NCBI GenBank assembly: GCA_946479825.1
Contig: CAMLHU010000107.1
Coordinates: 1 to 7,355 of the forward strand
Direction: 5' to 3'
DNA from: an uncultured Gemmatimonadota bacterium
Lineage (GTDB): Bacteria > Gemmatimonadota > Gemmatimonadetes > Gemmatimonadales > GWC2-71-9
Length of the DNA stretch: 7,355 nt
The notes below the pieces were generated by a model that worked only from the letters and a program-made list of their open reading frames with translations, was not told the DNA's origin and did not search any database. This document shows, in pieces, positions 1 through 5,780 of this stretch (position 1 is the stretch's first letter; each line of letters begins with the position of its first letter). A program made the translations under genes and the position numbers.

Positions 1-695
1 TGGTCGGCGTGGAGGATGAGCAGGATCTCGAGGGCCCGCTGCAGCACCGGGTTGGCGTCGTGCCGCCCGCCGATGCTGAACGTCATGTTGACGAAGTTGC
101 CGATGTAGTCGAGGTCGTTGCGCGGGAACTCGTACGGCAGGCCGCGCGAATGCCGGAAGGCGAACGCCGCGAGGGTCGGCATCTTGGCGAGCAGCCGGAC
201 CCGCTGGATGTAGCGATTCTGCGGGTCGTGGATATCCTTCGCGTCCGGGTAGAACGTCGAGAGGGCCCCGACCGCGCCGAGCAGCACCCCCATCGGGTGG
301 GCGTCGTAGCGGAAGCCCTCGAGGAACTTGATGATGTTGGTGTGCACGTAGGTGTGGTACGTGATGTCGCGCACCCACTTCTCGAGCTGCGGCTTGGTGG
401 GGAGCTCGCCCTCGTTGAGGAGGTACGCCACCTCGAGGAAGCTCGCCTGCTCGGCCAGCTGCTCGATCGGGTAGCCGCGGTACCGCAGGATGCCCTTGTC
501 GCCGTCGATGAAGGTGATGGCGCTCCGGCAGGCGGCGGTGTTCATGAAGGCCGGGTCGTAGGCCATGAGCCCGAAGTCGTCGTCGGACGTCCGGATCTGG
601 CGGAGGTCCATCGCCTTGATGGTGCCGTCGGTGACCGGGAGCTCGTAGGTCTTGCCGGTGCGGTTGTCGGTGATGGTGAGGGTGTCTTTGGACAC
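1..695 (-). CDS. gltA: Citrate synthase, N-terminal part (3' end beyond the window)
   Basis: Citrate synthase condenses acetyl-CoA with oxaloacetate to citrate, the entry step of the TCA cycle, in the cytoplasm. About 231 residues are visible. They follow the GltA type I pattern as I know it from E. coli: an N-terminal beta-rich segment, then TAACRSAITFIDGDKGILRYRG at about residues 52-73 (quoted as TAACRSAITF and IDGDKGILRYRG), YPIEQLAE, FLEVAYLLNEGELP, AHPMGVL, LLAKMPT and PRNDLDYIGNFVNM. The window ends inside the LILHADH motif, so the catalytic His and Asp residues further on lie outside. The start is GTG at 693-695, reading VSKDTLTI. It is preceded by GAGG about 10 bases upstream; an in-frame GTG at 720-722 lacks such a site. 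It is transcribed away from the ADP-ribosylglycohydrolase gene, sharing a short control region. Identification is firm; only the C-terminal half is unseen. Confidence 0.95.
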   Translation of the reverse strand, partial: MSKDTLTITDNRTGKTYELPVTDGTIKAMDLRQIRTSDDDFGLMAYDPAFMNTAACRSAITFIDGDKGILRYRGYPIEQLAEQASFLEVAYLLNEGELPTKPQLEKWVRDITYHTYVHTNIIKFLEGFRYDAHPMGVLLGAVGALSTFYPDAKDIHDPQNRYIQRVRLLAKMPTLAAFAFRHSRGLPYEFPRNDLDYIGNFVNMTFSIGGRHDANPVLQRALEILLILHAD

Positions 696-723
696 GAGTC
701 GAAATCCTCGGTGACGGAACACG

Positions 724-753
724 ATGATGCGGTCAGTGCTGGCAGCACCTCAA
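724..753 (-). promoter_or_regulatory. Candidate gltA promoter
   Basis: Reading the minus strand, TTGAGG (748-753) resembles a -35 box and CATCAT (724-729) a -10 box, each matching four of six consensus positions, with an 18-base spacer. Transcription would begin near 715-718 and leave a leader of about 20 bases before the GTG at 695. The match is modest and sigma-factor preferences of this organism are unknown, so this is an inference from position and partial similarity. Confidence 0.35.
736..748. promoter_or_regulatory. 13-bp dyad, possible operator
   Basis: GTGCT-GGC-AGCAC is a perfect inverted repeat with 5-bp arms and a 3-base centre. It lies inside the spacer of the candidate gltA promoter, where a bound repressor would block RNA polymerase, and also upstream of the divergent ADP-ribosylglycohydrolase gene. 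The regulator is unknown, and a dyad this short can occur by chance in GC-rich DNA. Confidence 0.3.
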
Positions 754-758
754 GATAG

Positions 759-770
759 CCGGATGTCCGG
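759..770. promoter_or_regulatory. 12-bp dyad CCGGA-TG-TCCGG
   Basis: A second perfect inverted repeat (5-bp arms, 2-base centre) lies about 25 bases before the plus-strand start codon. It could be an operator or the base of a leader hairpin for the downstream gene. There is no independent support; the arms are GC-rich and chance occurrence is likely enough to keep confidence low. Confidence 0.2.
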
Positions 771-780
771 CGGATGGTAC

Positions 781-787
781 GGTGGAG
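781..787 (+). promoter_or_regulatory. Ribosome binding site that favours the GTG at 794
   Basis: GGTGGAG ends six bases before the GTG at 794-796, an ideal Shine-Dalgarno spacing. The earlier in-frame GTG at 782-784 lies inside this element and has only a weak GGA (772-774) upstream. This decides the start in favour of 794. Confidence 0.5.
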
Positions 788-793
788 CGTTCC

Positions 794-1720
794 GTGCCCC
801 GCGCTGAACCTGCGCTCGCCGCGCGGGCGCGCGGCGGGCTCCTCGGCCTGGCGGCCGGGAACGCGCTGGGGCTCCCGGCCGAGGGGTTGACGGCCGCGGA
901 GGTGGCGGCTGCCTGGCCGGCGGGGCTCCGGGACATCGAGCGGCGGGACACGCCGGCCTCGCCCTTCGACGACGACACCGCGATGGCCCTCATCCTGGCC
1001 GAGGAGCTCCTGGCCGAGGAGGTGGACCTGCGCCGGCTGGCGGACCGGTGGATCGGGTGGCTGCGGACCGACGGCCGGGGGGCGGGGGCGTGGACCCGGA
1101 CGGCGCTCGAGCATATCGCCCGGCACGACTCGCCGCCCGCCGGGATGTCGGGGCCGGCCACGAGCGGTGCGGTGATGCGCTGCCTTCCGGTGGCGCTCGC
1201 CACCTACGCCTCGCCCCGCAACCTGGTGAGCGGCACCTGGCACACCGCCGCGCTCACCCATCCGGATCCGCGCTGCGCGTGGGGGGCCGTGGCGGTGAAC
1301 GTCGCGGCGGCGCGATTCCTGGCGGGGCGGCGGGACTTCGTGCCCGACGTGATCGAGGCCCTGCGCGCCAACGACGCGCCGGCCGAGCTGCTGGCGGCGG
1401 TGCGGCGGGTGCCGCTCGAGCGGCTCGACGAGGTCGCGCGCAACGCCACGGCGGACGCCCCCGTACTCCTGTGCGTGGAGACCGCCCTCTGGGCGGCGTA
1501 CCACGCCCCCGTCCTCGAAGAGGCACTCCTGCAGATCGTCGCCCTGGGCGGCGACGCCGACACCCACGCCGCGGTGGCCGGCGGGCTCCTCGGCCTCCGC
1601 GACGGCGAGGACGCCGTCCCGCCCCGCTGGGTGGCGGCGCTCCCGCAGGTGGAGCATCTTCGGACGGTGGCCGGCCGGCTCGTGGGGGCGGCCGAAACCT
1701 CCGGCGCGACGGGGCCGTAA
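794..1720 (+). CDS. ADP-ribosylglycohydrolase family protein (DraG-like)
   Basis: The family removes ADP-ribose from modified proteins or small molecules using two metal ions, in the cytoplasm. Visible signatures, numbered from the GTG at 794: GGLLGLAAGNALGLPAEG near residues 14-31, the first metal motif PFDDDTAMAL at about 57-66, SGAVMR at about 124-129 (usually NGALMR), and the second metal motif GGDADTHAAVAG at about 252-263. The Asp and Thr residues that hold the metals are all present. The usual Asn after the last Thr is His here (DTHA rather than DTNA). The roughly 308-residue length is normal for a single-domain member. A GTG at 782 would add four residues but has a poorer ribosome site. 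It is divergent from gltA, and the M28 peptidase follows after about 45 bases, possibly on the same transcript. The substrate cannot be told: DraG proper, ARH3-like and crystallin-J1-like proteins share these motifs, and no dinitrogenase or DraT gene is nearby. Confidence 0.88.
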   Translation: MPRAEPALAARARGGLLGLAAGNALGLPAEGLTAAEVAAAWPAGLRDIERRDTPASPFDDDTAMALILAEELLAEEVDLRRLADRWIGWLRTDGRGAGAWTRTALEHIARHDSPPAGMSGPATSGAVMRCLPVALATYASPRNLVSGTWHTAALTHPDPRCAWGAVAVNVAAARFLAGRRDFVPDVIEALRANDAPAELLAAVRRVPLERLDEVARNATADAPVLLCVETALWAAYHAPVLEEALLQIVALGGDADTHAAVAGGLLGLRDGEDAVPPRWVAALPQVEHLRTVAGRLVGAAETSGATGP

Positions 1721-1765
1721 CGCCCCGGCACGCCTCCAGCTCACCTCCAACCGAGCGATGTGACG

Positions 1766-3307
1766 ATGATCAAGCGTCTTGCCCTGCTCGCGGCGCTCGC
1801 CGCGGCCCCGGTCACCCTGGCCGGCCAGCAGGTCTCCGTGGACACCACCGGCGTGGCCGCCGTGGTGGACCAGGCCACCAACCATTCGCAGGTGATGGCC
1901 ATCCTGCAGCACCTCTCCGACGTCATCGGGCCCCGGCTCACCGGCTCCGCCGCGATGGCGGCGGCCGACCACTGGGTGGCCGGCCAGTTCAAGGGCTGGG
2001 GGCTCGCCGCGAGCCTCGAGCCGTGGACCTTCGGCGGCACGTTCACCCGCGGGCCGTCGGAGTGCCGCATCGCGGCGCCGTTCAGCCGCAAGATCAACTG
2101 CGACAGCTGGGCCTGGACCGACGGCACCGGCGGCCGGATGCTCGAAGGGCCGGTGGTGCGCATCGACGCCAGCAACGCCGACAGCATCAAGGCGTACCGG
2201 GGCAAGATCCGCGGCGCGTGGGTGATGCTGAGCGACCCCGCGCGGATCTGGAACCCGGACGGCCCCGCGATGACCGCCGCCGACTCCGCCGCGATGCGGG
2301 CCGAGTTCGAGAAGCGGCGCGCCGCCTTCATGGCGAACCAGGACACCTCGGCCGCCGCGCGGCACGCCCGCCAGCAGTTCATGGTGGACCGGCCGTACCT
2401 GCTCAAGAAGCTCGGCGCGCTCGGGATGCTCACGGACGGCGCCAAGGACTTCGACCTGATGACGATGAGCGGCTCGCCCTCGCGGCCGTCCCCGCTCCCG
2501 AACGTCGTCCTCGGCCACGAGGACTTCTCGATGTTCGCCCGCCAGATGGCCCTCGGGCTTACGCCGAAGTTCGCGGCGCGGATCGTCAACCGGATGCACA
2601 TCGCCCCGACCACCCAGTGGAACGCGGTCGGCGAGATCCGCGGCACGGACAAGCCCGGCGAGGTCGTGATCCTCGGCGCGCACCTCGACAGCTGGGACCT
2701 GGGCGAGGGGACCACGGACAACGGGTCCGGCTCGGCCACGGTCATCGAAGCCGCGCGCGCCATCGCGGCGTCCGGCGTCAAGCCGAAGCGGACCATCCGG
2801 TTCGTGCTCTTCAGCGGCGAGGAACAGGGGCTGTTCGGCTCCGCCGCCTACGCCAACGCGCACGCCGCCGAGGCCGACAGCATCCAGGCGGTGCTGGTGC
2901 TCGACAACGGCACCGGCCGCATCCTGGGCCAGGCGCTCCAGGGCCGGAGCCAGGACGCCAAGCTCTGGGAGGACCTCTTCGCCCCCCTGAGCGCGCTCGG
3001 GCCGTTCAAGGTCCGCGACGGCAACAAGGGCGGCACCGACCACCTGTCGTTCCTGCCCTGGGGGGTGCCGGCCTGGAACTTCGACCAGGAAGGGCGCGGG
3101 TATAACCACACGCACCACTCCCAGGTGGACACCTACGACCACGCCGTCGGCCCGGACCTGGTCCAGGCCTCGGCGGTGATGGCGGCCACCGCGCTCGAGC
3201 TCGCGAACCTGCCGGAGCTCCTCCCGCGCGGCGAGCGCGTCCCGATGCCCGACTACGGCACCACGCCGATGAAGCCGAGCCCGGGGCTCCTGCCGGCCAA
3301 GCGCTGA
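1766..3307 (+). CDS. Secreted M28 family zinc aminopeptidase/carboxypeptidase
   Basis: This is a di-zinc exopeptidase of the M28 family, resembling carboxypeptidase Q (PGCP) in layout and length (513 residues). The N-terminus MIKRLALLAALAAAPVTLAG is a Sec-type signal, with likely cleavage after TLA; there is no lipobox Cys, so it should be periplasmic or secreted. Residues about 125-245 form an insert like the protease-associated domain. The catalytic domain follows. Numbered from the ATG at 1766: His306 in GAHLDSWD, bridging Asp318 in TTDNGSGSA, general base Glu352 and ligand Glu353 in FSGEEQGLFGS, Asp380 in VLVLDNGTG, and His451 in the HTHHSQVDTYDH segment. All five zinc ligands and the base are present, so the enzyme should be active. 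A GTG at 1760 would add two residues; the ATG starts directly at the charged signal n-region, and neither has a strong ribosome site. The neighbours do not indicate the peptide substrate. The stop is 23 bases before the shared terminator hairpin. Confidence 0.92.
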   Translation: MIKRLALLAALAAAPVTLAGQQVSVDTTGVAAVVDQATNHSQVMAILQHLSDVIGPRLTGSAAMAAADHWVAGQFKGWGLAASLEPWTFGGTFTRGPSECRIAAPFSRKINCDSWAWTDGTGGRMLEGPVVRIDASNADSIKAYRGKIRGAWVMLSDPARIWNPDGPAMTAADSAAMRAEFEKRRAAFMANQDTSAAARHARQQFMVDRPYLLKKLGALGMLTDGAKDFDLMTMSGSPSRPSPLPNVVLGHEDFSMFARQMALGLTPKFAARIVNRMHIAPTTQWNAVGEIRGTDKPGEVVILGAHLDSWDLGEGTTDNGSGSATVIEAARAIAASGVKPKRTIRFVLFSGEEQGLFGSAAYANAHAAEADSIQAVLVLDNGTGRILGQALQGRSQDAKLWEDLFAPLSALGPFKVRDGNKGGTDHLSFLPWGVPAWNFDQEGRGYNHTHHSQVDTYDHAVGPDLVQASAVMAATALELANLPELLPRGERVPMPDYGTTPMKPSPGLLPAKR

Positions 3308-3330
3308 ACGGCGCCGATCGACACGACGGA

Positions 3331-3368
3331 CGAACGGGCCCGCTCACTTCGGTGAGCGGGCCCGTTCG
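3331..3368. terminator. Bidirectional hairpin terminator between convergent genes
   Basis: A perfect 17-bp stem (3331-3347 with 3352-3368) closes a UUCG-type tetraloop (TTCG, 3348-3351) with no mismatch. Allowing a 3-base bulge (3369-3371), ACGGA at 3326-3330 pairs with TCCGT at 3372-3376 and lengthens the stem. It begins 23 bases after the M28 peptidase stop and 18 bases after the PYP stop on the other strand, so it can end both transcripts. There is no T-run on either side, so it is not a textbook intrinsic terminator; it may also protect 3' ends. Confidence 0.8.
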
Positions 3369-3386
3369 GCGTCCGTGGGGCCGGCG

Positions 3387-3779
3387 TCAGATCCGGTTGA
3401 CCAGGAACCAGTAGGTGTCGCCGGTGATCGCCTTCTTCATGTGCACTCGCACCCGGGTCGGATTCATCTTGTAGTCGAAGATGTACTCGAACAGCACCGA
3501 CCGGCCCTGCGCCCGCACCTCGTTGACGAACCGGCCGTAGAACTCCGGCCGGTTGGTGCACGGCGCCACCTCGGTGAAGAAGTTGCGCCCGACCACGTCC
3601 TTCTTGTCGCGGTGGGTGAGCTGGCTCTCGGTGGTGTTGAACGAGAGGACGGTGCCGTTGGCGTCCACCTGGATGGCGCCGAAGGCGAGCTGGTCCACCT
3701 GGTCGGGGGTCAGCGTCGCCAGGACGTTGTCGATGTCGTTCTGGTCGAACTTGACGCGATCGAGCTGTGGCTGGGGCAT
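3387..3779 (-). CDS. pyp: Photoactive yellow protein (PYP), blue-light photoreceptor
   Basis: PYP is a small soluble PAS-fold photoreceptor that binds p-coumaric acid as a thioester to one Cys and undergoes a trans-cis photocycle in blue light. This 130-residue protein aligns nearly end to end, with a constant offset of +5, to Halorhodospira halophila PYP (125 residues, recalled from memory). Shared stretches include LAFGAIQ (31-37), APCT (72-75), PEFYG (78-82), FEY (97-99), FDY (101-103), VHMKKA (112-117) and GDxYW (120-124). Pocket residues: Cys74 (Cys69, chromophore attachment), Glu51 (Glu46, hydrogen bond to the phenolate), Thr55 (Thr50), Arg57 (Arg52), Tyr99 (Tyr94), Phe101 (Phe96), Tyr103 (Tyr98) and Met105 (Met100) are kept. 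Tyr42, the second hydrogen-bond donor to the phenolate, is Phe47 here. There is no fused output domain, so it must signal through a partner not seen here. The gene lies 12 bases after the coumarate-CoA-ligase-like gene with its own AAGGGA site, so the two are almost surely cotranscribed. A non-photoactive PAS protein is possible but unlikely given the intact Cys and Glu. Confidence 0.94.
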   Translation of the reverse strand: MPQPQLDRVKFDQNDIDNVLATLTPDQVDQLAFGAIQVDANGTVLSFNTTESQLTHRDKKDVVGRNFFTEVAPCTNRPEFYGRFVNEVRAQGRSVLFEYIFDYKMNPTRVRVHMKKAITGDTYWFLVNRI

Positions 3780-3786
3780 CGGGCTA

Positions 3787-3792
3787 TCCCTT
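3787..3792 (-). promoter_or_regulatory. Ribosome binding site of pyp overlapping the ligase stop
   Basis: On the minus strand, AAGGGA shares its first A with the ligase stop codon TGA and ends seven bases before the pyp ATG. The overlap makes translational coupling of the two genes plausible, which would tie receptor output to ligase output. Confidence 0.65.
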
Positions 3793-5225
3793 CAGGGTTG
3801 CGGGGGTGGCGTGGAGAGCGCCGTCGCGAGGTCCGTCCGCCGGACCTTGCCGGTCGGGGTCCGCGGCAGCGCGGGAAGCAGGTGGATCCGGCGCGGCACC
3901 TTGTGCGGGGCGAGCCGGGCGCGGGCGTGCGCCAGGAGCCGGTCGGCGAGGCCCGCGCCGTCGGCGCGCGCCACGACGGCGGCCTCGACCCGCTCGCTGG
4001 TGCGGGGGTCGGGCACGCCGAACGCCGCGGCCTCGGCCACCGCCGGGTGGTCGGCGAGGACCCGCTCCACTTCGGCGGGCCACGCCTTGAGGCCGTTGAC
4101 GTTGATCATCTCCTTGAGCCGGCCGGTGAGGTACAACCGGCCGTCGCGCTCGAGGTACCCGACGTCGCCGGTGCGGAGCCAGGGGCCGTCCATCGCTCCG
4201 GCGGTGGCCGCGGGGTCGTCCCAGTAGCCGAGCATCACGTTGGGCCCGCGGACCTGGACCTCGCCGGGGAGACCCGCCGGCATCGGGCGGCCGGTCTCGG
4301 GGTCGACGGTGCGCAGCGCGACGCCGGGGATCGGGCGTCCGACCGAACCGGGGTGCGCCAGCGGGTCGCCCTCCCAGGTCGCGAACGGCGCGGTCTCGGT
4401 GAGCCCGTATCCCTGGCGGATGGCGTGACCGGTCGCCTGCCGCCACCGCGTCGCGACGTCGGCGGTGAGCGGGGCCGCGGCCGCGAAGGCGAGCCGGAGC
4501 AACGGGAGCCCGACGTCGCCGTCCTGCACCAGCCGGTCGAAGGTGCCGGGGACACCGCAGAGCACCGTGGCGCGACGCTCACGGAGCCACGCCGCGCCGC
4601 CGCCCTCCGGCAGGCCGTTCCGGAGGAGCACCGTGGCGCCCGCGGAGAGTGCGGGCCCGAGGATCGCGTTGAGGCCGTAGCAGTGGGCCAGCGTGACGAT
4701 GAGCGGCACCCGGTCGGCCGGCGTGAGGCCGAGCGCGGCGACCTTGGCCCGCCGCACGAACGCGACGTTCGCCACCGAGAGCGCGACGCCTTTCGGGCGC
4801 CCGGTGGTGCCGGAGCTGAACAGGATCTGGGCCGGGGTCTCGGCGGCGCCTTCGCGCCGGTCGTGCCGCGCCGCGGATCCCCCGAACGGAGCGCGCTCCG
4901 TGGCGGGGAGCTGGTCCGCGCGCCCGTCAGGCGCGACGCCCAGGGCCGGCCGGGTGAGGGCCACCGCCCAGGCCGCCTCGTCGGGCGCCCAGCGATCGCC
5001 GATCGGGACGGCGACCAGGCCGAGGTGCCGGCAGGCGAGCCACGCCACCACGAACTCCGGCCCGTTCGGGAGCCAGAGGGCGATCCGGTCGCCCGGCGCC
5101 GCGCCGCGTGCCCGCCAGCCGTCGGCCAGGCGCGCCGCGCGGGCCGCGAGCTCGCCGTACGTCAGCGCGCCCCCGTCCCATTCGAGGGCCGGGTGGTCGG
5201 CGTCGCGGGGGTGGAACGGATCCAT
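3792..5225 (-). CDS. Acyl-CoA synthetase, probable 4-coumarate:CoA ligase for the PYP chromophore
   Basis: This adenylate-forming enzyme (ANL superfamily) activates a carboxylic acid to an acyl-AMP and then a CoA thioester in the cytoplasm. Over 477 residues the ordered core motifs are visible: ILFSSGTTGRPKG (A3, residues 134-146), QGYGLTET (A5, 271-278), GEVQVRG (321-327), RTGDVGYL (A7, 351-358), the hinge GRLKEMINVNGLK (A8, 368-380) and PRTPTGKVRR (A10, 454-463) with Lys460 as the adenylation lysine. All are intact. The start is the ATG at 5225, which gives a normal N-terminus leading into LTYGELAARAA; its ribosome site is poor. Motifs alone do not fix the substrate. The direct neighbour, pyp, needs p-coumaroyl-CoA to load its chromophore, and known pyp loci carry a coumarate ligase, so p-coumarate is the best inference. 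A medium- or long-chain fatty acid, or another aryl acid, remains possible because an acyl-CoA dehydrogenase is encoded upstream on the same strand. At 477 residues it is shorter than plant 4CL. Confidence 0.82.
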   Translation of the reverse strand: MDPFHPRDADHPALEWDGGALTYGELAARAARLADGWRARGAAPGDRIALWLPNGPEFVVAWLACRHLGLVAVPIGDRWAPDEAAWAVALTRPALGVAPDGRADQLPATERAPFGGSAARHDRREGAAETPAQILFSSGTTGRPKGVALSVANVAFVRRAKVAALGLTPADRVPLIVTLAHCYGLNAILGPALSAGATVLLRNGLPEGGGAAWLRERRATVLCGVPGTFDRLVQDGDVGLPLLRLAFAAAAPLTADVATRWRQATGHAIRQGYGLTETAPFATWEGDPLAHPGSVGRPIPGVALRTVDPETGRPMPAGLPGEVQVRGPNVMLGYWDDPAATAGAMDGPWLRTGDVGYLERDGRLYLTGRLKEMINVNGLKAWPAEVERVLADHPAVAEAAAFGVPDPRTSERVEAAVVARADGAGLADRLLAHARARLAPHKVPRRIHLLPALPRTPTGKVRRTDLATALSTPPPQP

Positions 5226-5264
5226 CGGCGGTGGTCGGGCGGTGCCGCGCGACGCCGCCTGGCG

Positions 5265-5287
5265 CCGGGGCCCCTCGCGGGCCCCGG
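5265..5287. terminator. GC hairpin between queF and the ligase gene
   Basis: A perfect 9-bp stem (5265-5273 with 5279-5287, CCGGGGCCC arms) closes a 5-base loop in the 128-base gap between queF (stop at 5354) and the ligase start (5225). It could weaken or end transcription from queF, or be part of the ligase leader. There is no T-run after it on the minus strand, and no clear promoter or ribosome site is visible in the rest of this gap. Confidence 0.35.
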
Positions 5288-5353
5288 TAGGGTCGGTACA
5301 GGCGTCGTCTGCGGGCGGTACGACGGGAGGGGCGAGCCCGTGCGGCCGGCGGG

Positions 5354-5752
5354 CTACGTGGTACGAGGCTCCGGCAACGTCACGGTGCAGGTGGTGTCGA
5401 ACCCTCCCCGCACGTTGTACACAGTGGTCACGGAGAGGTTCCGCGGGCGGAGCACCTGGAAGAGGTCCTGGGCGATCTTCGCGGTGGCGTGCTCCTGGTA
5501 GATGCCGACGTTGCGGTAGCTCAGGACGTAGTACTTGAGGCTCTTGAGCTCCACGCACGCCTCGTCAGGCACGTAGCGGATGGTGAGCGTGGCGAAGTCG
5601 GGGAGGCCGCTGAACGGACAGACGGCGCTGAACTCCTTCGTCTCCGTGACGATCTCCTGGCGCGGCCCGTCGTACGGGAAGGTCTCGAGCACGGCCACGT
5701 CCACCTGCTCGGGCCCCACGAAGGGGAGGGTACGGTCTTCGGCCTTGGGCAT
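5354..5752 (-). CDS. queF: NADPH-dependent 7-cyano-7-deazaguanine reductase (single-domain QueF)
   Basis: QueF reduces the nitrile of preQ0 to the aminomethyl group of preQ1 with NADPH, a cytoplasmic step in making the tRNA base queuosine. The 132-residue protein is of the short, single T-fold type. Visible motifs: EFSAVCPFSGLPDF (residues 40-53), in which Cys45 is the nucleophile forming the thioimide with preQ0 and Asp52 the proton donor, and the family motif ELKSLKYYVLSYRN (68-81), which binds NADPH in the family. GIYQEH (83-88) follows; by alignment with the B. subtilis enzyme from memory, Glu87 is the substrate-binding Glu, with Gln86 in place of the usual His. The start at 5752 has GAGGAA nine bases upstream. 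It sits 28 bases after the acyl-CoA dehydrogenase stop, same strand. No other queuosine gene is in the window. The related FolE (GTP cyclohydrolase) is ruled out by the QueF motif. Confidence 0.95.
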   Translation of the reverse strand: MPKAEDRTLPFVGPEQVDVAVLETFPYDGPRQEIVTETKEFSAVCPFSGLPDFATLTIRYVPDEACVELKSLKYYVLSYRNVGIYQEHATAKIAQDLFQVLRPRNLSVTTVYNVRGGFDTTCTVTLPEPRTT

Positions 5753-5780
5753 CGGTCGTGGTTCCTCGGGTGGTCGGGGC

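Noticed and set aside
1048..3105. A 685-codon plus-strand open frame spanning two genes
   Set aside because: It is out of frame with both the glycohydrolase and the M28 peptidase, and is low-complexity Arg/Gly/Ala with no recognisable motif.
542..3142. An 866-codon open frame on the minus strand opposite the glycohydrolase and peptidase genes
   Set aside because: It is an antisense shadow in GC-rich DNA: its translation is Arg/Gly/His/Pro-rich with no domain, while the plus-strand frames carry complete, motif-rich proteins.
3387..3779. Calling the small protein only a generic PAS-domain protein
   Set aside because: The near end-to-end match to PYP, with Cys, Glu, Thr and Arg of the pocket in register, is far more specific than the PAS fold.
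3375..5501. A 708-codon plus-strand open frame opposite pyp and the ligase
   Set aside because: The opposite strand encodes clear PYP and ligase proteins; this frame has biased, repetitive composition typical of a GC shadow.
5226..5558. N-terminal extension of the ligase up to an ATG at 5558
   Set aside because: It would overlap queF over about 200 bases and its residues resemble no ligase N-terminus; the ATG at 5225 gives a normal start.
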